Below are positions 20,807-21,005 of a DNA stretch of 21,005 nt, one piece after another. Numbering within the stretch: position 1 is the stretch's first letter; each line of letters begins with the position of its first letter. Position numbers and translations under genes: made by a program. Under the pieces are notes generated by a model that worked only from the letters and a program-made list of their open reading frames with translations, was not told the origin of the DNA and did not search any database. This stretch comes from JAJXWB01 sp047605445. Lineage in GTDB: Bacteria; Pseudomonadota; Alphaproteobacteria; Rhizobiales; Beijerinckiaceae. The stretch lies in NCBI GenBank assembly GCA_047605445.1, contig JASGFP010000071.1, positions 1 to 21,005 of the forward strand, written 5' to 3'.

Positions 20807-21005
20807 GCTTCTTCGCGCGCGAAAATCGCGGCGTCGAGAACCGTTTCGAACTCGAGTTCGACAGGGCCCGTCATCAGCACATGATCGTCGCTCTCGCGCC
20901 AGACGATGCGCAGGTCGCCGCCGGGCAGGGAAACGGTCGCGGCGCGGTCCGTCAGGCCGAGCCGCGCGCCGGCGACAGCCGTCGCGCAGGCCGCCGTGCC
21001 GCAAG
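20803..21005 (-). CDS. dapF: Diaminopimelate epimerase, C-terminal end (cut by window edge)
   Basis: DapF interconverts LL- and meso-diaminopimelate for lysine and peptidoglycan. Only the last 67 codons are present. The first complete codons in the window read CGTAACATAVAGARLGL, the conserved cysteine motif whose first Cys is a catalytic acid/base. The end is LPGGDLRIVWRESDDHVLMTGP followed by VELEFETVLD, typical of the family (DHVLMTGPVE). The stop overlaps the mtaB ATG by ATGA, so the two are coupled. The N-terminal part and the other catalytic Cys lie outside the window. Confidence 0.93.
   Translation of the reverse strand, partial: CGTAACATAVAGARLGLTDRAATVSLPGGDLRIVWRESDDHVLMTGPVELEFETVLDAAIFAREEA

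Noticed and set aside
20807..21004. N-terminal extension of MtaB into dapF
   Set aside because: The extra 66 residues are an out-of-frame reading of dapF; the ATG at 20806 overlaps the dapF stop and starts a normal MtaB.

Overview
The window looks like GC-rich chromosomal DNA from an alphaproteobacterium, most likely of the order Hyphomicrobiales (Rhizobiales). The reasons are the divergent acnA / ccmABCD arrangement, the convergent ispZ-ftsY pair, the ffh-rpsP-rimM-trmD-rplS run, the Suv3-type helicase next to a DUF3108 protein, the family-typical G4 motif TRVD of Ffh, and GANTC (CcrM-type) sites that cluster in one gap. Genus cannot be fixed from the sequence alone. Nearly everything is core housekeeping. 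There are no phage genes, transposases, CRISPR arrays or visible tRNA/rRNA genes.

Layout. 1-550: start of acnA (minus, cut by the window edge). 679-3010: cytochrome c maturation operon ccmA-B-C-D with start/stop overlaps at A/B and C/D. 3056-4114: a DUF2332 protein where ccmG (dsbE) would usually be expected. 4179-5935: ispZ (YciB) and ftsY on minus, overlapping by ATGA. 6004-6726: short RluA-type pseudouridine synthase, whose 3' end overlaps that of a long Suv3-like helicase (6698-10057, minus). 10058-10541: the only gene-free gap above 300 bp, with a dense, roughly helically spaced cluster of GANTC sites. 10542-11372: secreted DUF3108 protein (minus). 11567-12643: hisC. 12695-13210: toxin-antitoxin pair with an intact antitoxin and a frameshifted ParE-type toxin. 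13386-17693: ffh, rpsP, rimM, a small secreted unknown, trmD and rplS, ended by a good terminator. 17819-19411: purH. 19556-21005: mtaB and the end of dapF (minus).

Themes. The genes serve protein targeting (Ffh with its receptor FtsY), ribosome assembly and RNA modification (S16, L19, RimM, TrmD, MtaB, RluA-like, helicase), cytochrome c biogenesis, and amino acid or purine synthesis (HisC, DapF, PurH).

Non-coding structure is richer than the genes suggest. At least four kinds of palindromic intergenic element are present. One of them has entered the ftsY reading frame as exactly 30 codons. Two copies of another bracket ccmC-ccmD-DUF2332. I see no convincing wholly new multi-gene system. The most unusual signals are the GANTC cluster at 10137-10392, the coding palindrome in ftsY, the replacement-like DUF2332 gene, the dead toxin, and the small secreted protein between rimM and trmD.
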